DNA from: an uncultured Roseburia sp.
GTDB lineage: Bacteria; Bacillota; Clostridia; Lachnospirales; Lachnospiraceae
NCBI GenBank assembly: GCA_934292805.1
Contig: CAKQXQ010000022.1
Location: 1-38,051, forward strand
DNA: 38,051 nt
Direction of reading: 5' to 3'
Part shown: positions 1 to 7,963 of the stretch, in pieces
Layout of the letters: each line of letters starts with the position of its first letter
Numbering within the stretch: position 1 is the stretch's first letter
Position numbers and translations under genes: made by a program
Notes under the pieces: model-generated
The model's database searches: none
Told to the model about the DNA's origin: nothing
What the model saw: the letters and a program-made list of their open reading frames with translations, nothing else

Positions 1-644
1 TTCACTGCACCACAGTTTGGACAGGTCACCTGGATGAACTGTGTCTGTGCTTCATTCGGCGAATGTGCAACGATCTCATACATCGCCATCTCCGTATCCC
101 GCTCATACACCGTTCCGCTCTCATTTTCAAAAGAAAGCTTTCTGGATACATTCTCATACACCATATCCGTTGTGTACCAGAGTGATTTTCTCGATACCTT
201 TCCCGTTCCGTAGCCGGTTCCTTTGGACGGTACAACGCTCTCATGCAGTTTCAATCCCTTTTTATCCAGACGTTCTTTCTGCAATTTGAGAAAATATGCC
301 GTATCGCCGTCACAGTCCTGCGGCGTGATCCCTTTTTCATACCACAGATTCAGTTCCTTTGCAAAACGGTCATACATGCCGCGCCCCTTGTCCCACTCCG
401 GAACAAAATCCTCGAACGCTTTGTTGTCTTTCCGATACTTTAAAATCCATTTCGCACCGACCGCACACAGTACCACCCCGGCTGCCAGAAGTCCGAGTTT
501 CAACACAGATGCAATCTCCATTGTCATAAAGGAAGCTGCCAGCACACCCGCTGCAATAAACGCTGCTCCCCTGAAAAGCTCTCCTCCGTCTGCCTCGCTC
601 GCAGAATCTCTTTTCTGTGTACTGATTCCCGAAAAAAATGCCAT
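1..644 (-). CDS. Membrane protein with zinc ribbon, partial (C-terminus off window)
   Basis: An open frame of 214 codons starts at an ATG at 644, behind a GAGGGGG ribosome binding site, and runs without a stop off the left edge. The product begins MAFFSGIST. It has two adjacent hydrophobic segments at about residues 26-43 and 48-67, then a charged, probably cytoplasmic, alpha-helical and mixed domain. At the edge it shows the first half of a zinc ribbon (CPNCG, residues 208-212). The missing second CxxC pair and any C-terminal domain lie outside the window. In Clostridia, proteins with this layout sometimes continue into a Tim44-like domain, but that cannot be seen here. I do not assign a function. 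A plausible promoter for it lies at 701-729. Confidence 0.7.
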   Translation of the reverse strand, partial: MAFFSGISTQKRDSASEADGGELFRGAAFIAAGVLAASFMTMEIASVLKLGLLAAGVVLCAVGAKWILKYRKDNKAFEDFVPEWDKGRGMYDRFAKELNLWYEKGITPQDCDGDTAYFLKLQKERLDKKGLKLHESVVPSKGTGYGTGKVSRKSLWYTTDMVYENVSRKLSFENESGTVYERDTEMAMYEIVAHSPNEAQTQFIQVTCPNCGAV

Positions 645-996
645 AACGTTCCCCCTCTTATTTTCACTTCTTATTTTTCCATAATAAATATACCTCTCAA
701 ATTATAAATCAATCTATAGATTTTTTCTATCATTTCCGGGCAAAATAACAATTGGACTTTTTCTCTCTTTACATATATGTTGAACTTAATGAGTGCGTAA
801 CCTGCGCCTCTGAATTGTTAAATTGTTAAAAATCTAACATGCCTGTCGGTCAGGTATCTTGAAAAATTTGAATACCTGTCCGGCAATCCATGTTGTCTGT
901 TTTTAACATCTGCCCACATGAAAACTCATAAGAAAAACAATCTCGATAATACTTATTATCAAACATTAAAAAACACTTAAGGAGATTTTTATTACT
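645..996. other. Intergenic region between divergent genes
   Basis: This 352-bp gap holds the control DNA of the minus-strand zinc-ribbon gene and of the plus-strand reductase remnant. For the minus gene there is a TATAAT at 701-706 and a weak TAGAAA -35 box at 724-729, 17 bp apart. On the reductase side there is a 7-bp inverted repeat, CAGGTAT at 851-857 and ATACCTG at 872-878, flanked by partly matching CCG bases. A GATAAT/ATTATC palindrome lies at 945-960. I see no gene here. Confidence 0.5.
851..878. promoter_or_regulatory. Inverted repeat upstream of reductase remnant, possible operator
   Basis: CAGGTAT and ATACCTG face each other across a 14-bp AT-rich spacer, and the match extends imperfectly outward through CCG-containing flanks. 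The element lies about 120 bp before the start of the truncated reductase gene. Either a dimeric regulator site or a small RNA hairpin would look like this. No regulator gene sits next to it. Confidence 0.35.
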
Positions 997-1545
997 ATGA
1001 AAAACAAGTATCCACATATTTTTGAACCTATGACCATCCGCCGGATGACAGTAAAAAACAGAATTGTCATGACGCCTATGGGAACAAATTATGGTGAGCA
1101 GAATGGAGAAATGAGTTTTCTTCACATTAATTATTATGAACAGAGAGCAAAAGGCGGTACAGGACTGTTGATCGTTGAAAATGCCAGTGTTGATTCTCCA
1201 CAGGGATCTAACGGAACAACACAGCTTCGTATCGACCTTGATAATTATATTCCAAGACTTTTTAAATTGTGTGAAAGCGTTCACAAACACGGAGCCTGTA
1301 TCGCGATCCAGATCAATCACGCAGGTGCTTCCGCAATGTCTTCCCGTATCGGCATGCAGCCGGTTTCCGCATCTGATGTACCTTCCAAAGAAGGTGGGGA
1401 GATCCCAAGACCTCTGGAAAAAGATGAGATTATGCATATTGTAAAAAAATACGGAGAAGCAGCAAAACGTGCCCGCAGAATTATCGAAGGTACTGAAGAA
1501 GGCAGAAACATTTTAAATGTACTTGCCCGTCACGATTATTTATAG
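997..1545 (+). pseudogene. Truncated Old Yellow Enzyme-type NADH:flavin oxidoreductase
   Basis: The first ~160 residues read as the N-terminal part of the FMN-binding TIM barrel of the 2-enoate/2,4-dienoyl-CoA reductase family (FadH, BaiCD and FldZ relatives). The signs are the start IFEPMTIRRMTVKNRIVM, then MTPMG, a YYEQRAKGGTGLLIVE strand-helix, and QINHAGA. Family members are about 340 residues (barrel only) or 640-680 residues (with Fe-S and NAD domains). This frame ends after 182. Similarity stops just after EAAKRARR, where the family continues into the GFDGVEIHGAH strand with active-site residues. The last ~20 residues look unrelated. The start has a good AAGGAG site. It is best read as a deletion remnant with no activity. 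Intact and fragmentary shikimate dehydrogenase genes lie downstream, a frequent neighbour of such reductases in gut Clostridia (inference). Confidence 0.8.
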
Positions 1546-1601
1546 AAACTGACTGCTTCCCCTACATTGCAGACAGTGTGATGTGCCGCAAGGTGCATAA
1601 T

Positions 1602-1648
1602 AACAAAGCACCAGAACCTGGTATGCCCGGTTCTGGTGCTTTGTTTGT
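1602..1648. terminator. Strong Rho-independent terminator hairpin
   Basis: A 17-bp perfect stem (1602-1618 pairs with 1629-1645) closes a 10-nt loop. The arms begin AACAAAGCACC and end GGTGCTTTGTT, so the flanking A and T runs let it work in both directions. It lies between the reductase remnant and the convergent small membrane protein gene. Confidence 0.9.
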
Positions 1649-1653
1649 CTTAT

Positions 1654-1857
1654 TTATTCTCTGCATTTATTTTTTTTATAAAATGCCTTATCTTTATATA
1701 ACTCATCTTTAAATGGATTTAATTTGTTCTTGAGGATCACACTGAACTGATATACTACTGCTGCTGCATTTACGACAAGTGCCAGTGTATGTGCCCTGTG
1801 CTGCAGCCAGCATCCTTTCTTACCTAGACTTTCTCCACCTCTTTCCTTTGTGTTCAA
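1654..1857 (-). CDS. Small single-span membrane protein, hypothetical
   Basis: This 67-codon frame uses a TTG start at 1857 preceded by a strong AAAGGGGGAAAA ribosome binding site. The product has a basic N-terminal stretch, one hydrophobic segment at about residues 25-43 (ALVVNAAAVVYQFSVIL) and a lysine-rich tail with no known motif. It stands alone between the terminator at 1602-1648, which would end its transcript, and the AT-rich upstream DNA. No family is recognised. The good ribosome binding site and the membrane segment favour a real gene, but the rare start and short length leave doubt. Confidence 0.4.
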   Translation of the reverse strand: MNTKERGGESLGKKGCWLQHRAHTLALVVNAAAVVYQFSVILKNKLNPFKDELYKDKAFYKKNKCRE

Positions 1858-2097
1858 TCGTTTTCCCCCTTTATCATAGTTGAAGTATTAATTTTTTCAA
1901 TGTGTAAAATAGTCTTTATCAAAACGGAATTTCATCTAATATATAAAAAATATCTTTCAACATTCTTCGAACAAAATTTTTACTAAAAAAGAGCAATTAT
2001 CTTTGGTAATTTTCATTCTGGACAAATAATTATTTTTATTGAATAATAATATTAAATTATTTCTCGAGGAATCAATTTTAATGAAAGGGGATTTTTT

Positions 2098-3942
2098 ATG
2101 AGTAATACAAAAACAAAAAAGCAAAAACTGACTGTCATTTTATTATGTATCTCTATTCTTCTAATGCTATTGTCTAGCATAGGAGCTTCTCTTATCCAAA
2201 CTGATTTTGGAAAAGTAGAAGTAACGGAATTCAAAATTCCAACCAACAATGGTCGTTGGATTTCCGGAACTTTATTTAAACCAAAATATGCTTCCGCCGA
2301 AAGTCCGGTTCCACTTGTTGTGAGCTGCCACGGATACTTAAACAACAGTAAAATGCAAGATATTAACGCAATTGAACTGTCGAGACGCGGTGTTGCAGTA
2401 ATCACTTATGATGCTTATTTTCACGGCAAGTCCAGCAGTTCCAATGCTGATATTATGACCTCTACCATGACAGACGGTATTGGTATGGTATCAGTCGTTG
2501 ACTATGCCTACGATGAACTGGATTACATTGACAGAGAACACATCGGTATTCTGGGACATTCCATGGGTGGTATGGCTGTCTGGGCAACACTTATGTATTA
2601 TCAGACACAGGAAATCAATAAAGTGCAGGCTGGCATGCCAATGGGATTTCTTATGTTTTCAAATGATGAAACATTCCAGATGATCGATGCAAACGTCGGT
2701 ATCGATTACGCCAAATATGATGAAGGTGGCTACGCAAATGCAGAAGGAACTGGCATCCTGTCCCCTTCCAGCCCGGAAGTTCTGGCTGCAATAAATTCTA
2801 TTTATCCAGAAGGGAAAAAGCTTACCTCCGCCGAAATTGGAAAATATTACGGAAGTGCCACAGACCGCACATTGCGTGTTGTCTACAATCCGTCCGAAAT
2901 CCACCCGGGTATGCATTTTTCATCGGAGAGCGTCTCTTATGTAGTAGATTTCTTTTCTGCCTGCTTTGACCTGTCGCCTTCTATTCCATCAACGAATCAG
3001 GTCTGGTTTCTGAAAGAACTCTTTAACCTGCTCGGAGTGATTGGAATATTTCTTTCCATTCTTCCGATTACCCTGCTGTTATTGCAGATTCCTGTTTTTT
3101 CTTCCCTGAAATCTGCAAATGAAGAAGCCAATATCATCTCTGTGAAAACTGCTAAAAAATATAAATACTGGCTGAGCTGGTTTGCAAGCTGGATTATTTC
3201 TGCTGTTTCCTTCTTTCCAGTCTCAAAACTGGATGCTGTCTTTTTCCCAAATCAGACAGCAATGACACAGGCATCCTTTTTTACACAGCCTTCTACCAAT
3301 TTTATTATGTTATGGGCTGTTTTCAATGGCATTGTCGGACTGATTCTATTTGCTATTTATCTGAAACAGGATGTAACACCTGAAGAACGGCATGCCATAT
3401 ACACCCAGTTAAAAATTGGAAGAACAGACTTCTTTTTAACACTTTTGCTCGCTATCACTGTATTTGTCCTGTTCTACAGCTTCGTATTTGCAAGTGAATA
3501 CTTTTTCCAGACAGATTTTCGATTCTGGATACTCGGTATCTGCACCTTTACCTCCGACAAGCTTCTGGTCTTATTGCAGTATCTGCCTTTTTACTTTATT
3601 TACTATCTGTCCATTTCCATGACAGAAAATTACGTATTATGTGCAGATCCTGCAAAGGAAACCAGAAATGTAATTCTTTCCGGTCTTGCAAATATGCTTG
3701 GAATTTTTGTAATTAATGCTGCACAATACATAAAATTATTTACAACGAAAACTGCTTTATGGACAGATGACCGCCTCTATCCAATGGTTGTTCTTCCACT
3801 GATCGTACTTCTTTTTCTCGCTGCCCTTATTAACCGGCACCTTTATAAAGCCACCGGAAAAATATGGCTTGGCGCGATGATCAACACTCTTATTCTTGTC
3901 ATGATTGGTGTTGCCAATACAGCTACATTAAGTTTTCTGTAA
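2098..3942 (+). CDS. Membrane-anchored alpha/beta hydrolase with polytopic C-terminal half
   Basis: This 614-residue protein has three parts. A signal-anchor spans about residues 11-33. An alpha/beta hydrolase domain covers about 40-290, with the oxyanion-type HG at 78-79 and the nucleophile elbow GHSMGG at 153-158 (Ser155). The histidine would be H269 or H273 near SEIHPGMHF. The C-terminal half has about seven hydrophobic spans, roughly 308-332, 357-374, 400-422, 445-465, 487-508, 527-545 and 562-580, plus 588-605. The start is supported by an AAAGGGGA site. The soluble hydrolase probably sits outside the membrane. Substrate is unknown, and the fold covers esterases, lipases and peptidases. 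A MarR gene follows 120 bp downstream on the same strand and may control it (inference). The membrane-embedded half has no family I can name. Confidence 0.8.
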   Translation: MSNTKTKKQKLTVILLCISILLMLLSSIGASLIQTDFGKVEVTEFKIPTNNGRWISGTLFKPKYASAESPVPLVVSCHGYLNNSKMQDINAIELSRRGVAVITYDAYFHGKSSSSNADIMTSTMTDGIGMVSVVDYAYDELDYIDREHIGILGHSMGGMAVWATLMYYQTQEINKVQAGMPMGFLMFSNDETFQMIDANVGIDYAKYDEGGYANAEGTGILSPSSPEVLAAINSIYPEGKKLTSAEIGKYYGSATDRTLRVVYNPSEIHPGMHFSSESVSYVVDFFSACFDLSPSIPSTNQVWFLKELFNLLGVIGIFLSILPITLLLLQIPVFSSLKSANEEANIISVKTAKKYKYWLSWFASWIISAVSFFPVSKLDAVFFPNQTAMTQASFFTQPSTNFIMLWAVFNGIVGLILFAIYLKQDVTPEERHAIYTQLKIGRTDFFLTLLLAITVFVLFYSFVFASEYFFQTDFRFWILGICTFTSDKLLVLLQYLPFYFIYYLSISMTENYVLCADPAKETRNVILSGLANMLGIFVINAAQYIKLFTTKTALWTDDRLYPMVVLPLIVLLFLAALINRHLYKATGKIWLGAMINTLILVMIGVANTATLSFL

Positions 3943-3959
3943 AAAATATATACTTCTTC

Positions 3960-4006
3960 ATCATAGGGTTTTGAATAGTTGGTTCTTCCGTTCAAAATCC
4001 TGTGAT
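3960..4006 (+). terminator. Hairpin after hydrolase gene, probable terminator
   Basis: A 16-bp stem with two mismatches (3960-3975 against 3991-4006) closes a 15-nt loop. The inner arms are GTTTTGAA and TTCAAAAT. The trailing T run is short (GGTTTTC), so termination may be partial and leave some read-through into the MarR gene. Confidence 0.55.
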
Positions 4007-4008
4007 GG

Positions 4009-4037
4009 TTTTCATCTGTATCCAATTATGCTATAAT
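4009..4037 (+). promoter_or_regulatory. Probable promoter of the MarR gene
   Basis: A perfect TATAAT at 4032-4037 lies 17 bp after a weak TTTTCA -35 box at 4009-4014, and the MarR start codon follows at 4066. The gene therefore probably has its own transcript in addition to any read-through from the hydrolase. Confidence 0.5.
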
Positions 4038-4065
4038 AGATTCATTACATGCAAGGGAGTCTATT

Positions 4066-4572
4066 ATGCAGCTTAATTGGATGGGAAAATACAGAAACTT
4101 TTTAGAACAGTTAATTCGCTTTGGCAATTTATATGCACAAGCTTATAAAGTTGAAGATAGTTATACAGAGAGTACCTCTTTCTCTCCTGCTCAAATACAG
4201 ATTATGGAATGTATTCTGGAAAATGAGGACAATAATCTGAAAATGGCTGAAATCGCTTCAAAACTTGGCATTACGCCAAGTTCATTTTCCAAAAACATAA
4301 AGAAAATGACAGAAAAAGGACTGTTGGAAAAATATCATACAAACCATAACAAAAAAGATGTTATCATCCGCGTATCACCATTCGGTCGAAAACTTTACGA
4401 AGATTATGTCCGTTTTGCATATGACAGAGCATACAAGGAAATCTTTCAAATACTTGATCAAATTCCAGCCGAATATATTGAACAGTTTACCCGCATTCTT
4501 GAAATTTCCGCTGATCAGACACAATTGGATAATCTGTCTGAGAAGGAAATCACCTTAACCAGAATCGAATAA
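4066..4572 (+). CDS. MarR family transcriptional regulator
   Basis: A 168-residue protein of the usual MarR length. After an N-terminal helix it has the winged helix-turn-helix at about residues 60-120: MAEIASKLGITPSSFSKNIKK as helix-turn-helix, then MTEKGLLEK and a basic beta wing (NHNKKDVIIRVS). C-terminal helices for dimerisation follow. An AAGGGAG ribosome binding site precedes the ATG. Such proteins are usually repressors that leave DNA when a small ligand binds. The hydrolase just upstream and the gene itself are the natural candidates for control, but no clear palindromic operator was picked out. Ligand unknown. Confidence 0.85.
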   Translation: MQLNWMGKYRNFLEQLIRFGNLYAQAYKVEDSYTESTSFSPAQIQIMECILENEDNNLKMAEIASKLGITPSSFSKNIKKMTEKGLLEKYHTNHNKKDVIIRVSPFGRKLYEDYVRFAYDRAYKEIFQILDQIPAEYIEQFTRILEISADQTQLDNLSEKEITLTRIE

Positions 4573-4773
4573 ATGTAACAAAATCTCATTATTCTGTACA
4601 ATGATAAAAACAAGAAACACAGATTTCTTGCAAAGATGCGGTTTCTTCATGAATATATCCACGAACCGTCCAAGCTTTCATAAAGATACCAGACCTGTAA
4701 AAATCTGTAAATATGCAGATGGTTCCAACGAAAATATTTCCTATCAAAAAAATGCTGCAACACTGCGGTCTGC

Positions 4774-4890
4774 AGAGTGCGCTCGAAAAATGCGTCTTTG
4801 ATATTAAAAATCGAAATTTCACGTGCTCCGTCTAATGCACACTGTACCTGAATCGCAGTCACTGCGCCCCCACCTCCTGCAACTGTAACC
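4774..4890 (-). pseudogene. Decayed fragment of a second shikimate dehydrogenase gene
   Basis: Read on the minus strand, this ~117-bp stretch encodes TVAGGGGAVTAIQV, then QCALDGAREISIFNIKD, then AFFERTLQTA. That is nearly the same as residues 130-170 of the intact dehydrogenase at 6967-7836. At the DNA level the two copies match at roughly three quarters of positions, so it is an older duplicate and not a recent copy. Nothing recognisable of the gene continues on either side. The fragment overlaps the 3' end of the ABC-F gene in another frame. The 4573-4773 stretch beyond it holds no gene I can identify. Confidence 0.85.
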
Positions 4891-6412
4891 CTGTTTCCGT
4901 CAGACAGTATACTTTATCGCATACCTCATCAATATACTTCCTGTCATGCGAGATACTGATGACTGCACCCGGAAATTCCTTTAGCATTTCACGGATGATC
5001 GGACCGGACAGCGGCGAAAAATTTCTCGTCGGCTCATCCAAAATCAGTACATTCGCCCCAGACATACTCATTTTCAGTAAAAAAATTTTTGCTTTCTGTC
5101 CACCGGATAACTCTGCGATTGGATGATCCATCTCATCTGCCGTATATTTTAACGCGCCCAGAAATGTCCTGATTTTTGTCCGCTCCTCTTTTTTCCCGGT
5201 CTGATCTAAATATTCCACAGACGTCATATGTAACTGCAACAGTTCCTCGTAATTCTGCGGCATATACTCCGCGTGAATGTCATTTCTGTTCAACAGTTCC
5301 TCCGCTATTTTATGAAGCAGTGTCGTCTTACCGACTCCATTTTTCCCGGTGATGCAAATCTTTTCAGAACCGCGTATGCGAAGAAAAATATTTTCAGCCA
5401 GAATGCGCTCCCCATCCGGCGTCCACAGTTCTGGCAACTCGTACTCGATCACTGTTTTTCCTGCCGGAATTGCCGCCTCCTTATTTCCAAGCTTAAAGAA
5501 GATCGCACCCTCCTGCTCCGGCATCTCGGTCATATTCTCATTTTCTTTTTCAAAACGACGCTCCATGGATTTTACCGCGTGCATTTTCTTTTTTAACAGT
5601 CTCCCGCCTGCCGGGTTCTGCCTTGAGATCGTCTCCTGTGCATAGTCCACACTCTGATAAATGCGCTTTAACTTTTCCTCGCGTATCTTTTTTTCACGTC
5701 TTTCACTCTCTGCCTGCCGCTCCTGATTTTCGAAATTGCGCAGCCGCTCTTTTCGGTACTGTTCGTAGGACATTTTTGCGATCGTATATCTGCTCACAGT
5801 TTTTCTGCGAATCTGCTCGATGTGAATGATCATATTCGCTGTATTTTCAATCAAAGTCTCATCATGCGAAATAAACAGCACAATATGTTTCCAGTTTTGT
5901 ATGAGCTGCTCCAGCCATTCCAGCGTCTCCACATCAATGTCATTGGACGGTTCATCCAGCAAAAGAACTGTCGGCTCCGTCAGAAACAGTTTCATCATCT
6001 GCGCCTTGATTTTCTCTCCACCCGACAACGTTTCCATGCGCTGTTCCCGGTAAAAAAAATCTGCCGGAACATGAAATTTTGCCGCCATCTGCCCCAGCGT
6101 TTTTGGTGTCTGCTCCAAAAAACTCTCCTCTTCCATAAAAAATTCGCAGACCGATAATGTCCGTTTTTCTTTCGGCAGTTCCTGTGGCAGATAAGCGATA
6201 CGCTCCTTCGTTTTAATCAGTTCACCTTCTGTCTCGCAGTAATCGTTCACCAGCTTTTCATCGTAAATCCATTTTAAAAGCGTTGACTTTCCATTTCCCT
6301 CTTCCCCGATAATGACCGCCTTATCACCGTCATTTAACACACAGGAAAAATCATTTAAAATAACACGCAGGTCCTTTTTATGAGTAATGCTTAAATTTTT
6401 AATCTGTAACAT
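4859..6412 (-). CDS. ABC-F family ATPase, probable ribosomal protection (antibiotic resistance) protein
   Basis: This 517-residue protein has two ABC nucleotide-binding domains in tandem and no membrane spans, as in ABC-F proteins that displace ribosome-bound antibiotics. Domain 1 has Walker A GEEGNGKST (36-44), signature LSGGE (129-133) and Walker B with DEPSN (153-157). A charged linker of about 100 residues, rich in Glu, Arg and Lys, follows. Domain 2 has GKNGVGKTT, LSGGQ and LDEPTR. The ATG at 6412 is chosen because AAGGAG lies just before it and the domain begins there. The frame is open back to 6637, but that part is leader. The last seven codons and the stop come from decayed shikimate dehydrogenase DNA. 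The structured leader suggests drug-induced expression. The layout resembles Lsa/Vga-like proteins (lincosamide, streptogramin A, pleuromutilin), but the exact class is not determinable by eye. Confidence 0.85.
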   Translation of the reverse strand: MLQIKNLSITHKKDLRVILNDFSCVLNDGDKAVIIGEEGNGKSTLLKWIYDEKLVNDYCETEGELIKTKERIAYLPQELPKEKRTLSVCEFFMEEESFLEQTPKTLGQMAAKFHVPADFFYREQRMETLSGGEKIKAQMMKLFLTEPTVLLLDEPSNDIDVETLEWLEQLIQNWKHIVLFISHDETLIENTANMIIHIEQIRRKTVSRYTIAKMSYEQYRKERLRNFENQERQAESERREKKIREEKLKRIYQSVDYAQETISRQNPAGGRLLKKKMHAVKSMERRFEKENENMTEMPEQEGAIFFKLGNKEAAIPAGKTVIEYELPELWTPDGERILAENIFLRIRGSEKICITGKNGVGKTTLLHKIAEELLNRNDIHAEYMPQNYEELLQLHMTSVEYLDQTGKKEERTKIRTFLGALKYTADEMDHPIAELSGGQKAKIFLLKMSMSGANVLILDEPTRNFSPLSGPIIREMLKEFPGAVISISHDRKYIDEVCDKVYCLTETGLQLQEVGAQ

Positions 6413-6425
6413 ATAATTCTCCTTG

Positions 6426-6535
6426 TTTTCCGTAGGAAAATGCGACTGCTCCTGCAGGAGCAGAGAATTTATCCTCCCTCGTTTTCCGAAGGGAAAAAAA
6501 GTCTGTTCCAGTTTCCTGAAACAGACTTTTTGAAA
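6426..6535 (-). promoter_or_regulatory. Structured leader with attenuator terminator before ABC-F gene
   Basis: On the minus strand the leader contains an intrinsic terminator: AGTCTGTT at 6520-6527 (minus sense) pairs with AACAGACT at 6500-6507, with an inner 3-bp CAG/CTG stem, followed by seven Ts. Between it and the start codon are three more hairpins. TTTTCC/GGAAAA lies at 6482-6497 and again at 6426-6440, and a perfect 18-bp palindrome lies at 6446-6463. Two similar purine-rich, ribosome-binding-like sites occur, one before and one after the palindrome. This is the architecture of antibiotic-responsive attenuation known for ABC-F and Erm genes. Which leader peptide, if any, senses the drug is not clear. 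Confidence 0.7.
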
Positions 6536-6857
6536 TCTCTTATTCTGGCAGTTACGATCACTCTGGATGGATATCACGGTATCTGCTTTTAGTTTACATA
6601 ATACCATCTTCATCCATAAATCCATGATGTCCCGCATTACATGCTACATTGTAATATCTATCTTCCACACCGATGTCAGCAAATGAGATTTTCAAATAAC
6701 CTAATTCAGAAACACACAAACAAACCCTTTCCCCGGGGTTCTATCATTGTCTGTATTGTTTTCACAGAAAGCTTTCACTTTCTTTTTCCTGAATCAAATT
6801 ATCTGTTAATCATTCCATTCACCCATCACATGCGTGCCTTTCTTTTTTCTATTTTTT

Positions 6858-6885
6858 ATCTTACGCAAAAATCAGAAGTTGTCAA
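6858..6885 (-). promoter_or_regulatory. Probable promoter of ABC-F gene
   Basis: On the minus strand a perfect TTGACA (6880-6885) is followed after 16 bp by TAAGAT (6858-6863). Transcription would start near 6850, giving a leader of about 440 nt before the ABC-F start codon. The DNA between here and 6540 holds no convincing gene. Confidence 0.6.
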
Positions 6886-6966
6886 GAACTTTTACTAAAT
6901 GTTGCTTTTCGTTTTTTATGCTATAATCCTTTTTGAGGTGAAATGAATCTACTATTTTTTACATCC

Positions 6967-7836
6967 TTAACTAAAGAATAATTTCTTCACATCCTCTACC
7001 GGCATATCCTGACCGGTGTAAAGCTTGAAAGCTGCAACGCCCTGCCACAATAACATTCCTTTTCCGCCTACGCAGGTGCATCCGGCTTCTTTTGCTTCTC
7101 TTAAAAGCTTTGTCTCTTCCGGATTATAAACTGCATCAGCAACTACAAGTCCCGGGCGGAACGCAGACAGATCCTTAACCACACTCTGATCATCCATCGG
7201 CTTCATTCCTACAATCGTTGCATTTGCAAAAATATCACTGGATGAAATCTCTTCTGTCATTTTTGCTGTATCTGCAATATCATATACGTTGACCACGCAC
7301 TCCGGTACTGCTTTGCGGATCTTTTCTGCTGTCTGTAATGTACGCTCAAAAAACGCATCTTTAATATTAAAAATGGAAATCTCCCTTGCTCCGTCTAACG
7401 CACACTGTACCTGGATCGCAGTCGCAGCTCCGCCGCCTCCGGCTACTGTGATCTTCTTGCCTTTGATCTCGATCCCATGATCTCTTAAATTATGTACAAA
7501 ACCTTCACCATCTGTAATATGTCCGGTCAGCTTTCCATTGTCATTTACGATTGTATTGACCGCACCGATGATCTGTGCTGCCGGTGAAAGCTCATCCATA
7601 TACTTTGCAGCTTCCACCTTGTCCGGCATCGTAACATTGCATCCACGCATGTTGAATGTTTTCATGGCCTCAATTGCATCTTTCACTTTATCCTCTTTTA
7701 CATCAAATGCCACATACACATAATCGAGTCCAAGCTTCTCGAAACTATAATTATACATCGCCGGTGATCCTGAATGTCCGACCGGTGATCCTATAAGTGC
7801 TAATAAGCCTGTGTGACCTGAAATACGTTTTTCCAT
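6967..7836 (-). CDS. Shikimate/quinate dehydrogenase, NAD-type (YdiB-like)
   Basis: A 289-residue protein with the AroE/YdiB fold. The shikimate site is SPVGHSGSP near residue 17, NVTMPDK with catalytic Lys73, AVNT around Asn94 and TDGEGF with Asp109. The Rossmann loop AGGGGAATA is at 132-140. After beta-2 comes FNIKDAFF, with an Asp (160) where NADP-specific AroE has the basic NRT motif. That points to NAD use, as in YdiB, and so possibly to shikimate or quinate breakdown. I prefer the ATG at 7836, which follows GAGGAAG. An alternative in-frame ATG lies at 7851. The neighbouring reductase remnant fits a former catabolic cluster. Biosynthetic AroE cannot be ruled out without seeing the rest of the genome. 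Confidence 0.85.
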   Translation of the reverse strand: MEKRISGHTGLLALIGSPVGHSGSPAMYNYSFEKLGLDYVYVAFDVKEDKVKDAIEAMKTFNMRGCNVTMPDKVEAAKYMDELSPAAQIIGAVNTIVNDNGKLTGHITDGEGFVHNLRDHGIEIKGKKITVAGGGGAATAIQVQCALDGAREISIFNIKDAFFERTLQTAEKIRKAVPECVVNVYDIADTAKMTEEISSSDIFANATIVGMKPMDDQSVVKDLSAFRPGLVVADAVYNPEETKLLREAKEAGCTCVGGKGMLLWQGVAAFKLYTGQDMPVEDVKKLFFS

Positions 7837-7963
7837 AATTGTCTTCCTCATATCGTATCCTTCTGATACTTCTTTCTGTCTTCTTAAAAAGTATGATATA
7901 CGTTTTTTTTCGGAATAGCAAGCACTTTTTTCATTTAAAGTGTTAAAGTTTTATCAATCCTTA

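Noticed and set aside
223..684. A 153-codon plus-strand frame at the left edge
   Set aside because: It is the shadow of the minus-strand zinc-ribbon membrane protein, which has a ribosome site, membrane spans and a CPNCG motif.
850..1437. A 195-codon minus-strand frame opposite the reductase remnant
   Set aside because: The plus strand clearly carries conserved Old Yellow Enzyme motifs. The antisense product is cysteine- and histidine-rich without any pattern.
6413..6637. In-frame N-terminal extension of the ABC-F protein back to 6637
   Set aside because: It would run through the attenuator terminator and hairpins. The ABC domain begins at the ATG at 6412, which has a strong ribosome binding site.
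6641..6898. An 85-codon plus-strand frame in the ABC-F leader
   Set aside because: It has no ribosome site, its composition is random-like, and it covers the minus-strand promoter and leader of the ABC-F gene.
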